Origin: Lumbricus terrestris
Lineage: Eukaryota; Annelida; Clitellata; Crassiclitellata; Lumbricidae
DNA: 64,000 nucleotides
Assembly: GCA_949752735.1 (NCBI GenBank)
Contig: OX457039.1
Location: forward strand, 72,169,932-72,233,931
Direction: 5' to 3'
In this document: piece after piece, positions 26,601-33,026 of the stretch
Layout of the letters: each line of letters opens with the position of its first letter
Position numbering within the stretch: the stretch's first letter is position 1
Notes under the pieces: model-generated
Seen by the model: only the letters and a program-made list of their open reading frames with translations
The model's database searches: none
Told to the model about the DNA's origin: nothing
Translations under genes and position numbers: made by a program

Positions 26601-28107
26601 AGGAGGAGCAACAACAGAAATGGCAACTCACTGTCCTTTGGCATATCAATGGCAAACTGATCGGATACATCGGGCTCCTCCTCCTCCTCCTCCTCTTCTG
26701 CTGCTGCCTCCTCCAGTTTCCCTTCTCCTCCCTCACCAGTGGCCTCACCTCCTCCCTCTCCACCAGCATCTTCTGCTGTAGGAGCAGCAGACGCAGCAGC
26801 ATCCTTCGCTTCAGCAACAGTCAATGTGTCTGCTGCTTCTAACGTCGTCGTCGGCTGATGTTCTTTCTTCTCATCCAACTCATCAAATGTAACTGAAAGA
26901 TAAGAGAAAACGAAACATACATCACCATCGTCATCATCATCGTCGTCATCGTCGTCGTCATCATCATCATCATCATCATCGTCATCATCGTCATCATGGC
27001 GCACTTCTAACAGGTTGTTACACAAACAGAACTGCTGCCTTCAACCCTCATCTTACTGTTCTCAGAGAAGTCTTCTCCTTCAGTCACTGGCTTTTCAGTG
27101 GCCGCTGTTTCATCAGCATCTGGATTGTCAGTTGTATCCATTTGCTCGACATCTGAATTAAAAGCAGATCACTTTAGAACCATCGTTATTAAGCACAGCA
27201 CAATTCAAGCATTCAGCAATAAAATATAACTGAAACAACAATTTCTTGTGAACAAGAAACAATTCTGTAGAGCCATTAAGTAGCCACATGCCATTTGCAT
27301 TAATTTGCAGTTTTTCTAGAGGATGGACAGACTGACACTCCGCCAAGTAACCCCCACCCTTCCCGTTCCATATAAAAATCTGTGATTAAAACGCCACGTA
27401 CAAATTACAGCCATTGTCAACTGAAAGAAAAAATTTAAAAACATGAGAGTTACAACACTAGCCTCCTGTTGTTTCTACAAATGTCTCTTCCTTCGTTGGT
27501 TGACCTCCAGTTCCCTCTCCCTTCGTCTTCTTTGATTCATCCTCATCAGCTGCAACAACCAATCCAGAACAAACTGCTATTTTGAGCCAACTGAAATTCT
27601 TGTTCTGCAATAAAACCTAAAACAGCTCTGCACAATTAAAAGCATTTTCCTAATGCAATCACTCAATCTACCGGTTTGTATGACCATATTAACGAGAATG
27701 ACCAAGTCTTGTGTACAGGTTTTTCTCTTTCTAACAACATTTAACTCATTGATTGGCTAGTTTCTTCACGATGAAATGCATAATGCCGTTATAAACCGAT
27801 AATGTTGTGCATTAAATGATTTCATATTCTGGTGGCATTGATTACTGTATCCAAGTAATAATATGCTCTTCCTATATAATATATTAACCAACTCAGGTTG
27901 CAGTTGCAAACCTTGTATATGCTTCTTCATATTTTCTGAATCATAAGACAAGTTTATAAGCAGCTGTGATTGACACGTACCCTGTTCACTGATTAAAAGC
28001 CGACTGATAAGATCCGCCTTTTTGCCTGTCTGGTCCAGGCCGCGTTTCTTTAGCTGCTCCTTCAACTGCGGAATCGTCAACTTGTTCCAATCGGTCGCTT
28101 CCGACAT
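11491..28107 (-). CDS. SAP-acidic-RRM-RGG nuclear RNA-binding protein, 15 exons
   Basis: Fifteen minus-strand exons, listed separately, splice in phase throughout. Lengths sum to 1848 nt, or 615 residues plus stop. Residues 8-41 form a SAP domain (LTIPQLKEQLKKRGLDQTG then KKADLISRLL), a helix-turn-helix DNA/RNA-binding motif. Residues 43-190 are Asp/Glu-rich with an eight-Glu run. Residues 195-300 are a divergent RRM-like or linker region. Residues 323-411 are a clear RRM with RNP2 LLFVGNLP and RNP1-like RHAYIEY. Residues 412-491 are basic. Residues 492-580 are Arg-Gly-Gly and Gly-Tyr rich, typical of RNA-binding tails. The layout recalls nucleolin (acidic, RRM, RGG) and SAFB (SAP, RRM), but the combination and order fit neither fully, so I give no symbol. 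The expected role is nuclear RNA or chromatin binding. One intron is GC-AG. The last exon could instead continue by splicing, because GTAGAG follows ...GGCAGAG. Introns make up about 89% of the span and are full of repeats. Confidence 0.85.
11926..12493. repeat. 25-bp minisatellite interrupted by a MITE
   Basis: The unit is about GAACTCAACTAATTAATTAG plus AATTA. Nine or so copies lie at 12255-12493 and partial copies at 11926-11971. A 272-bp element sits between the two parts. Located in intron 14 of the SAP-RRM gene. Confidence 0.9.
11972..12243. mobile_element. hAT-like MITE with perfect 8-bp target duplication
   Basis: The 8-bp ATTACAAC occurs at 11964-11971 and again at 12244-12251, directly flanking the element. 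The ends CATAGGCGTAGG and CCTCCGCCTACG are imperfect inverted repeats. There is no coding frame of note. An 8-bp duplication and these ends suit a non-autonomous hAT element. Confidence 0.75.
12851..13054 (-). mobile_element. tRNA-derived SINE copy 2
   Basis: On minus it reads GGGGTGCGGTGGTGTAGTGG, then a B box in GGTTCGAATTC, the shared body, and the tail GGGAGTGCCTCTGAGCAG...TTGAAGTGGTGCTATAAC. Its head and body match 60338-60560 closely. It lies in intron 14 of the SAP-RRM gene. Confidence 0.85.
13229..13398 (-). CDS. SAP-RRM gene exon 14 (Gly/Tyr-rich tail)
   Basis: Acceptor GACATTGTAG, donor GTGAGC. Codes MGGNMRGGFGGYNAGGGG, MGYGRGGWNTGGYGGGG, QFQSYYGGGG and SYPTQSYG: a low-complexity Gly/Tyr/Arg segment as in hnRNP proteins, likely prone to phase separation. 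Confidence 0.85.
13896..13988 (-). CDS. SAP-RRM gene exon 13 (RGG start)
   Basis: Acceptor TCTTGACAG, donor GTCAGC. Codes GRDNNQRGRGNRGGQMRGS then NFRGGQSRGLMA: RGG/RG repeats typical of RNA-binding tails and arginine methylation targets. Confidence 0.82.
14634..14761 (-). CDS. SAP-RRM gene exon 12
   Basis: Acceptor ACGATTGTTCAG, donor GTATGT. Codes TKEKLALDTKHRIGWGMLL, GRLDESAIDKDDEPKK and IGSINQR. GWGMLLGRLDES is distinctive, but I do not recognise it as a named domain. Confidence 0.8.
15243..15832 (-). mobile_element. LINE ORF2 C-terminal fragment (open, about 196 codons)
   Basis: An open minus-strand frame reads EIKRRIAIGKTAMIGLERI, TKKRLMRALIFPAILYGCET and WIWRKMLRISWTEKRTNESI, then ENEESLKQLATRLKLRFFGH and VMRSDG. 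These are the usual post-catalytic blocks of non-LTR retrotransposon ORF2 proteins. The YxDD region is absent, so the copy is truncated at its 5' side. It lies in intron 11 of the SAP-RRM gene in the same orientation. GA-rich microsatellites follow upstream at 15840-15940. Confidence 0.85.
15957..16069 (-). CDS. SAP-RRM gene exon 11
   Basis: Acceptor TTGCTGTGAAG, donor GTATGA. Codes LLSDSLRQIFIDKVRKLQR then IQKNPYNKSQHDLNEIEK, a basic, probably helical extension after the RRM. Ends at a codon boundary. Confidence 0.78.
16182..16290. repeat. 20-bp tandem repeat (GGCATCGTATATGTGATAT)
   Basis: About five copies of a 19-20-bp unit with small changes (atgtgatat, acatatgatg, atatgatat), in intron 10 of the SAP-RRM gene. 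Confidence 0.85.
17103..17230 (-). CDS. SAP-RRM gene exon 10 (RRM second half)
   Basis: Acceptor TTCTTGTAG, donor GTGAGG. Codes HAYIEYGSEEEAAAALE, THKGKELNDEKLFVTRA and IGVRKDRF. RHAYIEY is the RNP1-like strand with aromatic residues. EEEAAAAL is helix 2. Confidence 0.88.
17762..17912 (-). CDS. SAP-RRM gene exon 9 (RRM first half)
   Basis: Acceptor TGTTTCAG, donor GTAAAG. Codes SVVQRLLFVGNLPIEG, TEATLSDLFPDALRVILP and HKEIEGNAENLEQT. LLFVGNLP is a textbook RNP2 motif, followed by helix 1 (EATLSDLFP). Confidence 0.88.
19234..19278 (-). CDS. SAP-RRM gene exon 8 (45 nt)
   Basis: A short exon with acceptor GACTTTTTCAG and donor GTTTGT. Codes DDFLPIVRKEQTPDT, a linker to the main RRM. It is missed by open-frame length but required for phase between exons 7 and 9. 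Confidence 0.75.
19595..20435. mobile_element. 841-bp inverted-repeat element (TAGGGCCCCCAG ends)
   Basis: The left end TAGTGCCCCCAGAAATT and right end AATTTCTGGGGGCCCTA are inverted repeats. ACTAGA flanks both sides directly (19589-19594 and 20436-20441). GCGCAAA motifs crowd both ends. There is no long frame, so it is non-autonomous and possibly hAT-like. It lies in intron 7 of the SAP-RRM gene. Confidence 0.65.
20636..20852. repeat. 22-bp minisatellite
   Basis: The unit is AGCTCCATGTAGTTAAAGCT plus AC. About ten copies vary mainly at gcc/gct and gtt/gtc. Intron 7 of the SAP-RRM gene. Confidence 0.92.
21041..21159 (-). CDS. SAP-RRM gene exon 7
   Basis: Acceptor GTTGTTTCAG, donor GTTAGT. 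Codes QVRLLLKSSAEAEEVKEQLK then FRETLTVDHLTFEFKDSD. The AEAEEVKEQL helix followed by a beta strand resembles the second half of an RRM. Confidence 0.78.
21325..21468 (+). mobile_element. LINE 3' end
   Basis: Reads LWNGLPPTIRNKILLG then a Leu/Phe-rich block and a stop, followed by the tail 'agagcgcctctgaatag...gaggcgctta'. It matches the LINE ends at 10230-10560 and 53800-54290. A MITE follows immediately. Confidence 0.65.
21472..22271 (+). mobile_element. PIF/Harbinger-like MITE, copy A
   Basis: An 800-bp element with terminal inverted repeats GGCCAAAAAAAATAATGTTG...GGCC that continue into 'tgtttccggtaac'. TAA flanks both sides directly (21469-21471 and 22272-22274). A three-base TWA duplication is the habit of PIF/Harbinger transposons. 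A second copy (29458-30223) lies inverted with the matching duplication TTA. No transposase frame is present. Inside, a second copy of the end motif ('gttgtgtttcgggtaacccaaccg') lies near 21702. Intron 6 of the SAP-RRM gene. Confidence 0.8.
22361..23248. mobile_element. 888-bp inverted-repeat element (TGTGACC ends), TA-flanked
   Basis: The left arm TGTGACCAATTTTTACGAAA mirrors the right arm, which on minus reads TGTGACCCGTTTTCACAAAA; both continue with CC-GTCG. TA lies directly outside each end, as in Tc1/mariner-type insertions, although TA is weak evidence. Non-coding. Intron 6 of the SAP-RRM gene. Confidence 0.6.
23376..23402. repeat. (TG)n microsatellite
   Basis: A short TG run in intron 6 of the SAP-RRM gene. 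Confidence 0.9.
23549..23699 (-). CDS. SAP-RRM gene exon 6
   Basis: Acceptor CTTCTTCATAG, donor GTGAGT. Codes DLVPSYKERSLLIYPVDLA then FKGLLERTQKFSIYFHD and SSGKTTTG. SLLIYPVDLADL has the shape of an RNP2 strand and first helix, so I infer a divergent RRM spanning exons 6-7. Its frame was confirmed only by the phase match on both sides. Confidence 0.78.
24065..25889. repeat. 1.8-kb satellite of 16-bp units in intron 5
   Basis: The unit is GGGTCAACTGGTCATA, with about 114 copies. Frequent variants are ACTGATCACA, AGAGTCAACT, ATGGTAAACT and GGGACAATTGG. The array fills most of intron 5 and stops 25 bp before exon 5. Variant units cluster, pointing to block-wise duplication: the GATCACAGGGACAATT pair recurs in the 25.0-25.9 kb half only. 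Confidence 0.95.
25914..25982 (-). CDS. SAP-RRM gene exon 5
   Basis: Acceptor CTCTTTTCAG, donor GTAATT. Codes RDCFKLTWNSKKLIVPF and RNEVHA. It lies 25 bp from the end of the 16-bp satellite in the next intron. Confidence 0.78.
26632..26892 (-). CDS. SAP-RRM gene exon 4 (acidic domain)
   Basis: Acceptor TATCTTTCAG, donor GTGAGT. Codes TFDELDEKKEHQ, an Ala/Thr/Gly/Glu-rich middle, an EEEEEEEE run and PDVSDQFAIDMPKD. This is the largest coding exon and the core of the acidic region. Confidence 0.85.
26920..26998. repeat. Asp-codon-like trinucleotide repeat in intron 3
   Basis: About 25 GAT/GAC triplets on the minus strand lie 28 bp upstream of the exon 4 acceptor and in the same frame as exon 4. 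The canonical splice skips them: the frame from exon 3 meets TAG before the run. Confidence 0.85.
27057..27152 (-). CDS. SAP-RRM gene exon 3
   Basis: Acceptor TTTTAATTCAG, donor GTAAGA. Codes DVEQMDTTDNPDADE to GEDFSEN, acidic and low complexity. Phase 1 in and phase 1 out. Confidence 0.82.
27463..27549 (-). CDS. SAP-RRM gene exon 2
   Basis: Enters after the acceptor TTGTTGCAG and codes ADEDESKKTKGEGTGGQ and onward to TFVETTG. It ends GGAG directly before GCTAGT. No GT donor keeps the frame, since the next in-frame codon is TAG. Joining with GC as donor links in phase to exon 3. Confidence 0.8.
27981..28107 (-). CDS. SAP-RRM gene exon 1 (start codon, SAP domain)
   Basis: The ATG at 28105-28107 opens MSEATDWNKLTIPQLK. 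The exon carries the whole SAP helix-loop-helix and ends ISEQ plus one base before the donor GTACGT. The frame is open upstream to 28197, but the SAP start fits this ATG best. Confidence 0.85.
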
Positions 28108-29059
28108 TGTAACAAGATTTGCTCTGTTAAAAATAAGGCAACGCATTGAGAACAACCAAGAATTCTCTTCTTTATTTAAGCAACAATTATAATTCATTAA
28201 TTACAATTTATTAAACTTGTGTCAAATGATTCTTAAATGCAAAGATGCTTGCTGCCCAAGAAGACAAATGTTCGTAAGCAAGATGTCACTTGTGGATTTA
28301 GCAGAATTTAATTTGGAATGCTGAAAACAGGATTTAAGGGCAGAACACTAAAGAAGTTCTAAGACAATCAGGATTTTAAGCCATGACTTTTAAAAGTTCA
28401 ATTACAAGTGTCACTTTATCATTTTACTTTAAGATTTCGATATCAGACCTAGGGACAACTAGCTATAAATGGGTAAAACCTCTTAATAAAAATTGTCCTA
28501 TTCGTGCATCAGACTTTTCAATTCCTTTGCACAATCGACACACGTCTGTGTCCTGTAATAATAACAATAATAATAATAACAATAGTGGTAAGTTACGAGC
28601 ATTTTAGCGCAGTAAATTATTGGCTCACTGCAGCATTATTATTTTCAATCAATCCTACTTCTAGTTTGGCAAGCATCCTTTTCATTGATCCAGCATACAT
28701 TTAGGCAAGAATTTGTTTCATCAATCCCGATTCTATTTAGGCAGCAATAATTTTTTATCCACGCAATTCCTGTTTTATTAGAAATAATTGCTTCTGTCTA
28801 CTTTGAGTTGATTTCAGCAACATTGTGTTCATAAAACTCACTTCTGTTATTTTCATTGATCCCACTGCTCTTTTGCAAGAATTATTTTCAGCAATTCGAC
28901 TTGAATTCGACCAAGATAAAAGTGCAGTTTAGCGTATTTAATTATTCACCATTGCATTGTCAGTGTTTATCAGATACAAGTCGGATTAACGAAAAGAATT
29001 CTTGAAAAACAGAAGTAGAATTAATAAAAATAATTTTTACTGAAATAGAAATGGGTTTT

Positions 29060-30228
29060 GGTAATGTTTGCTTTAAGCGTCCGAAATTATTTCAATGGTT
29101 TCAATGGTAGCATCCTATAATATATACTCTGGGTTTAACTGATAGTTTCACATTACGTCCGAAATTATTAATGTCAATCGCGTCATTCAATACTTGCTAT
29201 CCAACTTCTATTTAGATAACCATTATTTTTATGAATCCTGCTCCAATTTAAGCAAGAACATTTTAATCAATCCAGCTCCAAGCCTCCAACTAAGCATGAA
29301 TATTTTCATCAATCCAGCTTCCATTTAAGTAGGCCTAAGTTTCTGAAAACATTCGTCAGTTAACGCGTTATTTTGAAACGGCGAGACGCTTAAGACCCGG
29401 AGTAAATAACATCGGATGCAACCTTGAAATAATTTCGGACGCTAAAAGCAAACATTAGGCCAAAAAAAAATAATGCTGTGTTTCCGGTAACAGAGCTAAA
29501 AAAAATTGGGTAGGTAGGTCGAAAAATATTTTTATTTTGGTAAAATATTTTTATACAGTGACTATACGAAAAATTATACCAAAATACTCTTTTTTGCATA
29601 TAGGTACAGTGGTACACGCTGCAACAAAGTACGTGTTCTAAGCAAGTATAAACTGCCTATTTCCTTGTACCTAAAATTGCTCTAGAAAACAATTCTATTA
29701 ATTTCATTTTGTTGACATTTTTTCTGGTAAGATAAAGTGGGAAGGGAATGGGAAGATGAGCGCGAACAAAACATCACTGCTAGGGGTCGTTCCAGACTGA
29801 TCAAGCCAGTGACTAGTTACACCTAGAGGTTGCTAGATTTATTTTCTCTAGTCACCGTTAGAGGTGACTCAAGTGAGAATGATAAGGCTAGAGGTTTCTC
29901 AAGACTGGCAACCAGGAAGTAGTTAGGCAGGCGTGAAACTCTAAGGCAATGTCAATGTAAATAAAAAAATTTACGCAAAAATTTTCCGAGTCGCTGCAAT
30001 AAAAGTGAGTCGGTTGGGTTACCGGAAACACAACATTTTTTTTTGCCTAAGATCCAACTCTTTACGGAAGGCAATGTCACCGTATTATGTAAAAAAAAAT
30101 TGAGAAAATTTTTTTTTAATAACAAATTTTTTTTCATAAAATTTTTTTACAAAATTATTTGAGTCGCGGCAATAAAAGAGGGTCGGTCGGGTTACCGGAA
30201 ACACAACATTATTTTTTTTGGCCTTACC
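29060..30228. mobile_element. GGTAAT foldback element interrupted by a MITE
   Basis: The left arm GGTAATGTTTGCTTTAAGCG...CCGAAATTATTTCAA mirrors the right arm up to ATTACC, but the right end is cut by the MITE at 29458-30223. Removing the MITE and one TTA restores CAAACATTACC, the exact complement of the left end. The flanks TGGGTTTT and TGTTTTTT agree at 6 of 8 positions, as for a decayed 8-bp duplication. Confidence 0.65.
29458..30223 (-). mobile_element. PIF/Harbinger-like MITE, copy B
   Basis: 766 bp with ends GGCC...GGCC and inner 'gtttccggtaac' inverted repeats, flanked by TTA on both sides (29455-29457 and 30224-30226). It is the reverse orientation of copy A and keeps the same blocks ('aagtagttaggcaggcgtga', 'gacccctagcagtgatgtt' as read on minus). 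Non-coding. Confidence 0.82.
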
Positions 30229-30295
30229 TGTTTTTTTAACAATACCGCTTAAATCGAAGCTGGATTGATGAACAATAGTTTTTAATTAAAAATGT

Positions 30296-30986
30296 GGTAA
30301 TTGGGTAGTTTAGCGTCCCAAATTATACGAGGCTCCCAATGTCACCAAATTTTACCTGGTCATACCTGGCACCGATCGCACGCAAACGCACCTATTCCTG
30401 AAGTTGAGAACCACCCCTGGAATTTTTAGGAAATTTTTAAAAATCCAATGCTAAATTGCCCAAAACGTCTGTTTACTTGTGCAGGAAGTCACCTTTGCGT
30501 ATGCGCCGTTACGCGCGGGATAGCCTTCAATTTTTGTAGCGCGAACGCACGATATGGCTTGGGTAGTATTTCTTTGCAATAATAACTGAAAAACATATAC
30601 AAAAACATTTAATTGAGGAAATCGTAAAATGTGTGCATGGAAACCGGAAGGAAGACTTAAACGGGGTAGCTTTTGCAAAGAAATACTACCCAAGCCACAT
30701 CGATGCGGGGTTCACACAATCTTTCGCAAGGAAAGGTTCGCGCTACAAAAATTGAAGGCTATCCCGCACGTAACGGCGCATGCGCAAAGGTGACTTCCTG
30801 CACAAGTAAACAGGCGTTTTGGGCAATTTAGCATTGGATTTTTAAAAAATTCCTAAAAATTCCAGGGGTGGTTCCCAACTTCGGGAATAAGTGCGTTTGC
30901 GTGCGATCGGTGCCAGGTATGACCAGGTAAAATTTGGTGACATTGGGAACCTCGTATAATTTGGGACGCTAAACTACCCAATTACC
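30296..30986. mobile_element. Foldback element with 280-nt arms and perfect 8-bp duplication
   Basis: AAAAATGT occurs at 30288-30295 and 30987-30994, directly flanking GGTAATTGGGTAG and CTACCCAATTACC. The arms run 30296-30577 and 30674-30986 with high identity and leave a loop of about 96 nt. The right arm has one extra block of about 40 nt. Shared motifs (GGTAAT start, TTTAGCGTCC, AAATTAT) tie it to the element at 29060-30228. There is no transposase. The 8-bp duplication suggests hAT or P-type mobilisation. Confidence 0.85.
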
Positions 30987-31249
30987 AAAAATGTTATTTT
31001 GAATAAAAAATAAATCCTGTCTAAACCGAACGGGATTGATTAGACGAATTCTTGCCGAATCCTTGCCTAAGCGGAAGCTGGATCGATGAATATGATTCCT
31101 GCCAAACTAGAAGTTGAAATGAATAAAAACAATAATGCTGCAACGAGAAAATAATTAAATACGCTAAAATACACGTTTACCTCGACCAACACTGAAACCC
31201 ATGCATGACAAATAATTTACGATGCTAAAATACACGTTTACCATAATAC

Positions 31250-32197
31250 GTAATTCATAGGCAATCGATGACTCTCAAGTCTCCACAACGCAACCATATA
31301 CACAAACTGTCACTTATTAGTCTACTGTTTTCTATCACAGCAAAACCATGCATCATTGAAAGCGTGTTAACAAAGACATTTCCGGCGTCGTGCGATATCG
31401 AGTGACCCTCAACAGCTAAACGCAGCGCTGCGTAGCCATAAATAGCATTCAAATCGCTGATATTGAACTGCTGCTGCATTTACAGCTGTATAGTTTCGTG
31501 AAATGATTTGGAAATAATTAAAAGCGTCTTACCGATTAAAATCTGTAAAGTAAATTTATAATATATTACGCAAATCCAACAACCAAGCAGGACCCTTATT
31601 CCAGGCTTACAGGAAACAAAATTGTCCGCGGTAGCATATTCGTAATCGTAATCGTAATCTCCTAATTTCTAAAGCGCCACCGAAGCCAAGCGCGGGGCAC
31701 CGGCTTATTCACGAGCGCTGCGTTGAGTTAAGAGGGTTGTCCGTAGTCATGGCAAAAACGTTGTGATGCTGTATAAGAAAACTATTGTAGGCCTAATATA
31801 ATTATATAATTGCACAAAATGGTTTTGTTTTGAAGTGCACTACCTACACGTGCACTGTTGTATTCTCTTAACTGTTGTGTTTTTAGTTTTTTTTAGCTTA
31901 GTTTAGTTTAGTTTAGTCTGTTTGTTATTTTGTTTTCCCCACTTGTTTAAGTTGCATAACTTACATTCAATGCATTTCGATAAACTTGTAAAATGGAAGA
32001 GATTGTTTTACACCTTGATCATATACAACTGTCTATACACATATATACTGTTATGCAGAAAGTTGATGATAGATTGATTCTTCGTGTAATTAGGGCAACC
32101 CTGTTAGCGGAACCTTACGTTCCTTTGGGCTTAACCCTTTGACATCTATGCATGTGACATTTTCAACTACTGTTTGTTTGTGCTATACTGTATGTAT
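31250..32197. other. Gene-free stretch before the LTR retrotransposon
   Basis: I see no supported gene. A copy of dispersed tail family 2 lies at 31640-31742. A short run of TTTAG repeats lies near 31895-31915. A 74-codon minus-strand frame at 31255-31479 has no recognisable motif. Confidence 0.35.
31640..31742 (-). repeat. Dispersed 3'-tail repeat, family 2, copy 2
   Basis: Contains three CGTAAT units, 'taaagcgccaccgaagcc' and 'gcggggcaccggcttattc'. It is the closest relative of 7629-7722. Confidence 0.7.
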
Positions 32198-32201
32198 ACA
32201 T

Positions 32202-32638
32202 TGTAGCCATTAGGTGTCTACGGCCCTTCTACTCTTCCGTACTCTTTCTGTCTTGGGATGCGTGGGTGTATTGTGGGTTGGGCATTGCCTATATATATAA
32301 GCCTTGGCTTTCGTGGCTAACGTCCCTGTTCTGCGGTTGTGGTGATGTGTGAGGCTGGTGGGTTTGATGTCTCTCGTTGAGTGTGGTCCGTCTTCTACGT
32401 CGCCGTCTCGCCCTGTTGGTGTTCTGGCAGTTCATCTGTCTTCCTGGGCTTCGTTAGCCGTTGTCTGCTGTGCTGTCAACCGTACTGCTTCGTCTGGTTT
32501 GTCAACTTTGGTTCTACTAGACGGTAACCTTTGTTATTTGCTGTAAATATTGCTTGTATGAATAAATCAACCTTATTTTACAAAAGTTGGGACCTTATCT
32601 TTTGATAGTCATCCTCGTAGACGGCCGTGAACCTTACA
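32202..32638 (+). repeat. 5' LTR
   Basis: 437 bp, TGTAGCC...CTTACA. It holds a TATA box (TATATATAAG near 32291) and a poly(A) signal AATAAA at 32561-32566, which split U3, R and U5 in the usual order. It carries two extra TA dinucleotides relative to the 3' LTR. Confidence 0.93.
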
Positions 32639-32948
32639 AATGGGGGCCCTCCGTGCTTTTGCTCGTTTTGGGTGTTTTTGGTGAATGTTTGTTGGTATAA
32701 TTCCGTTGGGAAATTTCGGATATTTTTTGGTCCGTGTAGTTCGCCGGAATTTTGAGAAATTTGCCGTATTTGTCGGAAATTTTGCGGTGTCGCATTTCGT
32801 TTTGGGGGCCTGGGCTATTTGAATTTCGTGCGTTGGCAGAAATTTTGTGCGTTGTTCGCATTTGTGACAGTTTTGAAGTGGACTGTCGTGAGAATTGGGA
32901 ATTTTGGGGAGAATTTGTGGTCTCCGTGGTCTGCGCAGGTAGACTAGT

Positions 32949-33026
32949 ATGGCGTCCTCAGAGGAAGTTACTCTTCTGGAATGGGATGAGTTAGTGGAGT
33001 TGCCGGTGGACGAATTGAGAAAATAA
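32949..33026 (+). pseudogene. Gag leader frame closed by TAA
   Basis: An ATG at 32949 opens a 25-codon frame (start MASSEEVTLLEWDELVE) in the same phase as gag-pol. It is closed by TAA at 33024-33026. The long frame resumes directly after, with no ATG until well inside Gag. The stop is either a recent lesion or a recoded codon. Confidence 0.6.

Larger units (their letters stand above)
28587..31242. mobile_element. Large diverged inverted-repeat region (GGTAA family host element)
   Basis: The left segment 28587-28730 (GGTAAGTTACGAGCATTTTA, then 'gcagcattatt', 'acttctagtttggcaagcat', 'ttcattgatccag') reappears inverted at about 31020-31181. The right end motif GCTAAAATACACGTTTACC occurs twice (ending 31181 and 31242). 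The interior holds several diverged 'gcaagaat...atcaatccagctt' blocks. Two further inverted-repeat elements lie inside. Flanking duplications are not clean. Confidence 0.5.

Noticed and set aside
26585..27025. A 146-codon protein starting with a poly-Asp tract
   Set aside because: It merges intron 3 with exon 4. The splice acceptor before TTACATTTGATG and the matching phase with exon 3 explain the coding part better.
27463..28107. Naming the SAP exon SARNP or HNRNPU
   Set aside because: SARNP lacks an RRM and RGG tail, and HNRNPU has SPRY and NTPase-like domains not seen here. The downstream RRM exons do not fit either.
30451..30693. An 80-codon minus-strand frame
   Set aside because: It lies within the arm and loop of the foldback element, and the other arm encodes nothing comparable.
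32349..32546. A 65-codon frame present twice (also 38537-38734)
   Set aside because: It lies inside the LTRs and is identical only because the LTRs are.
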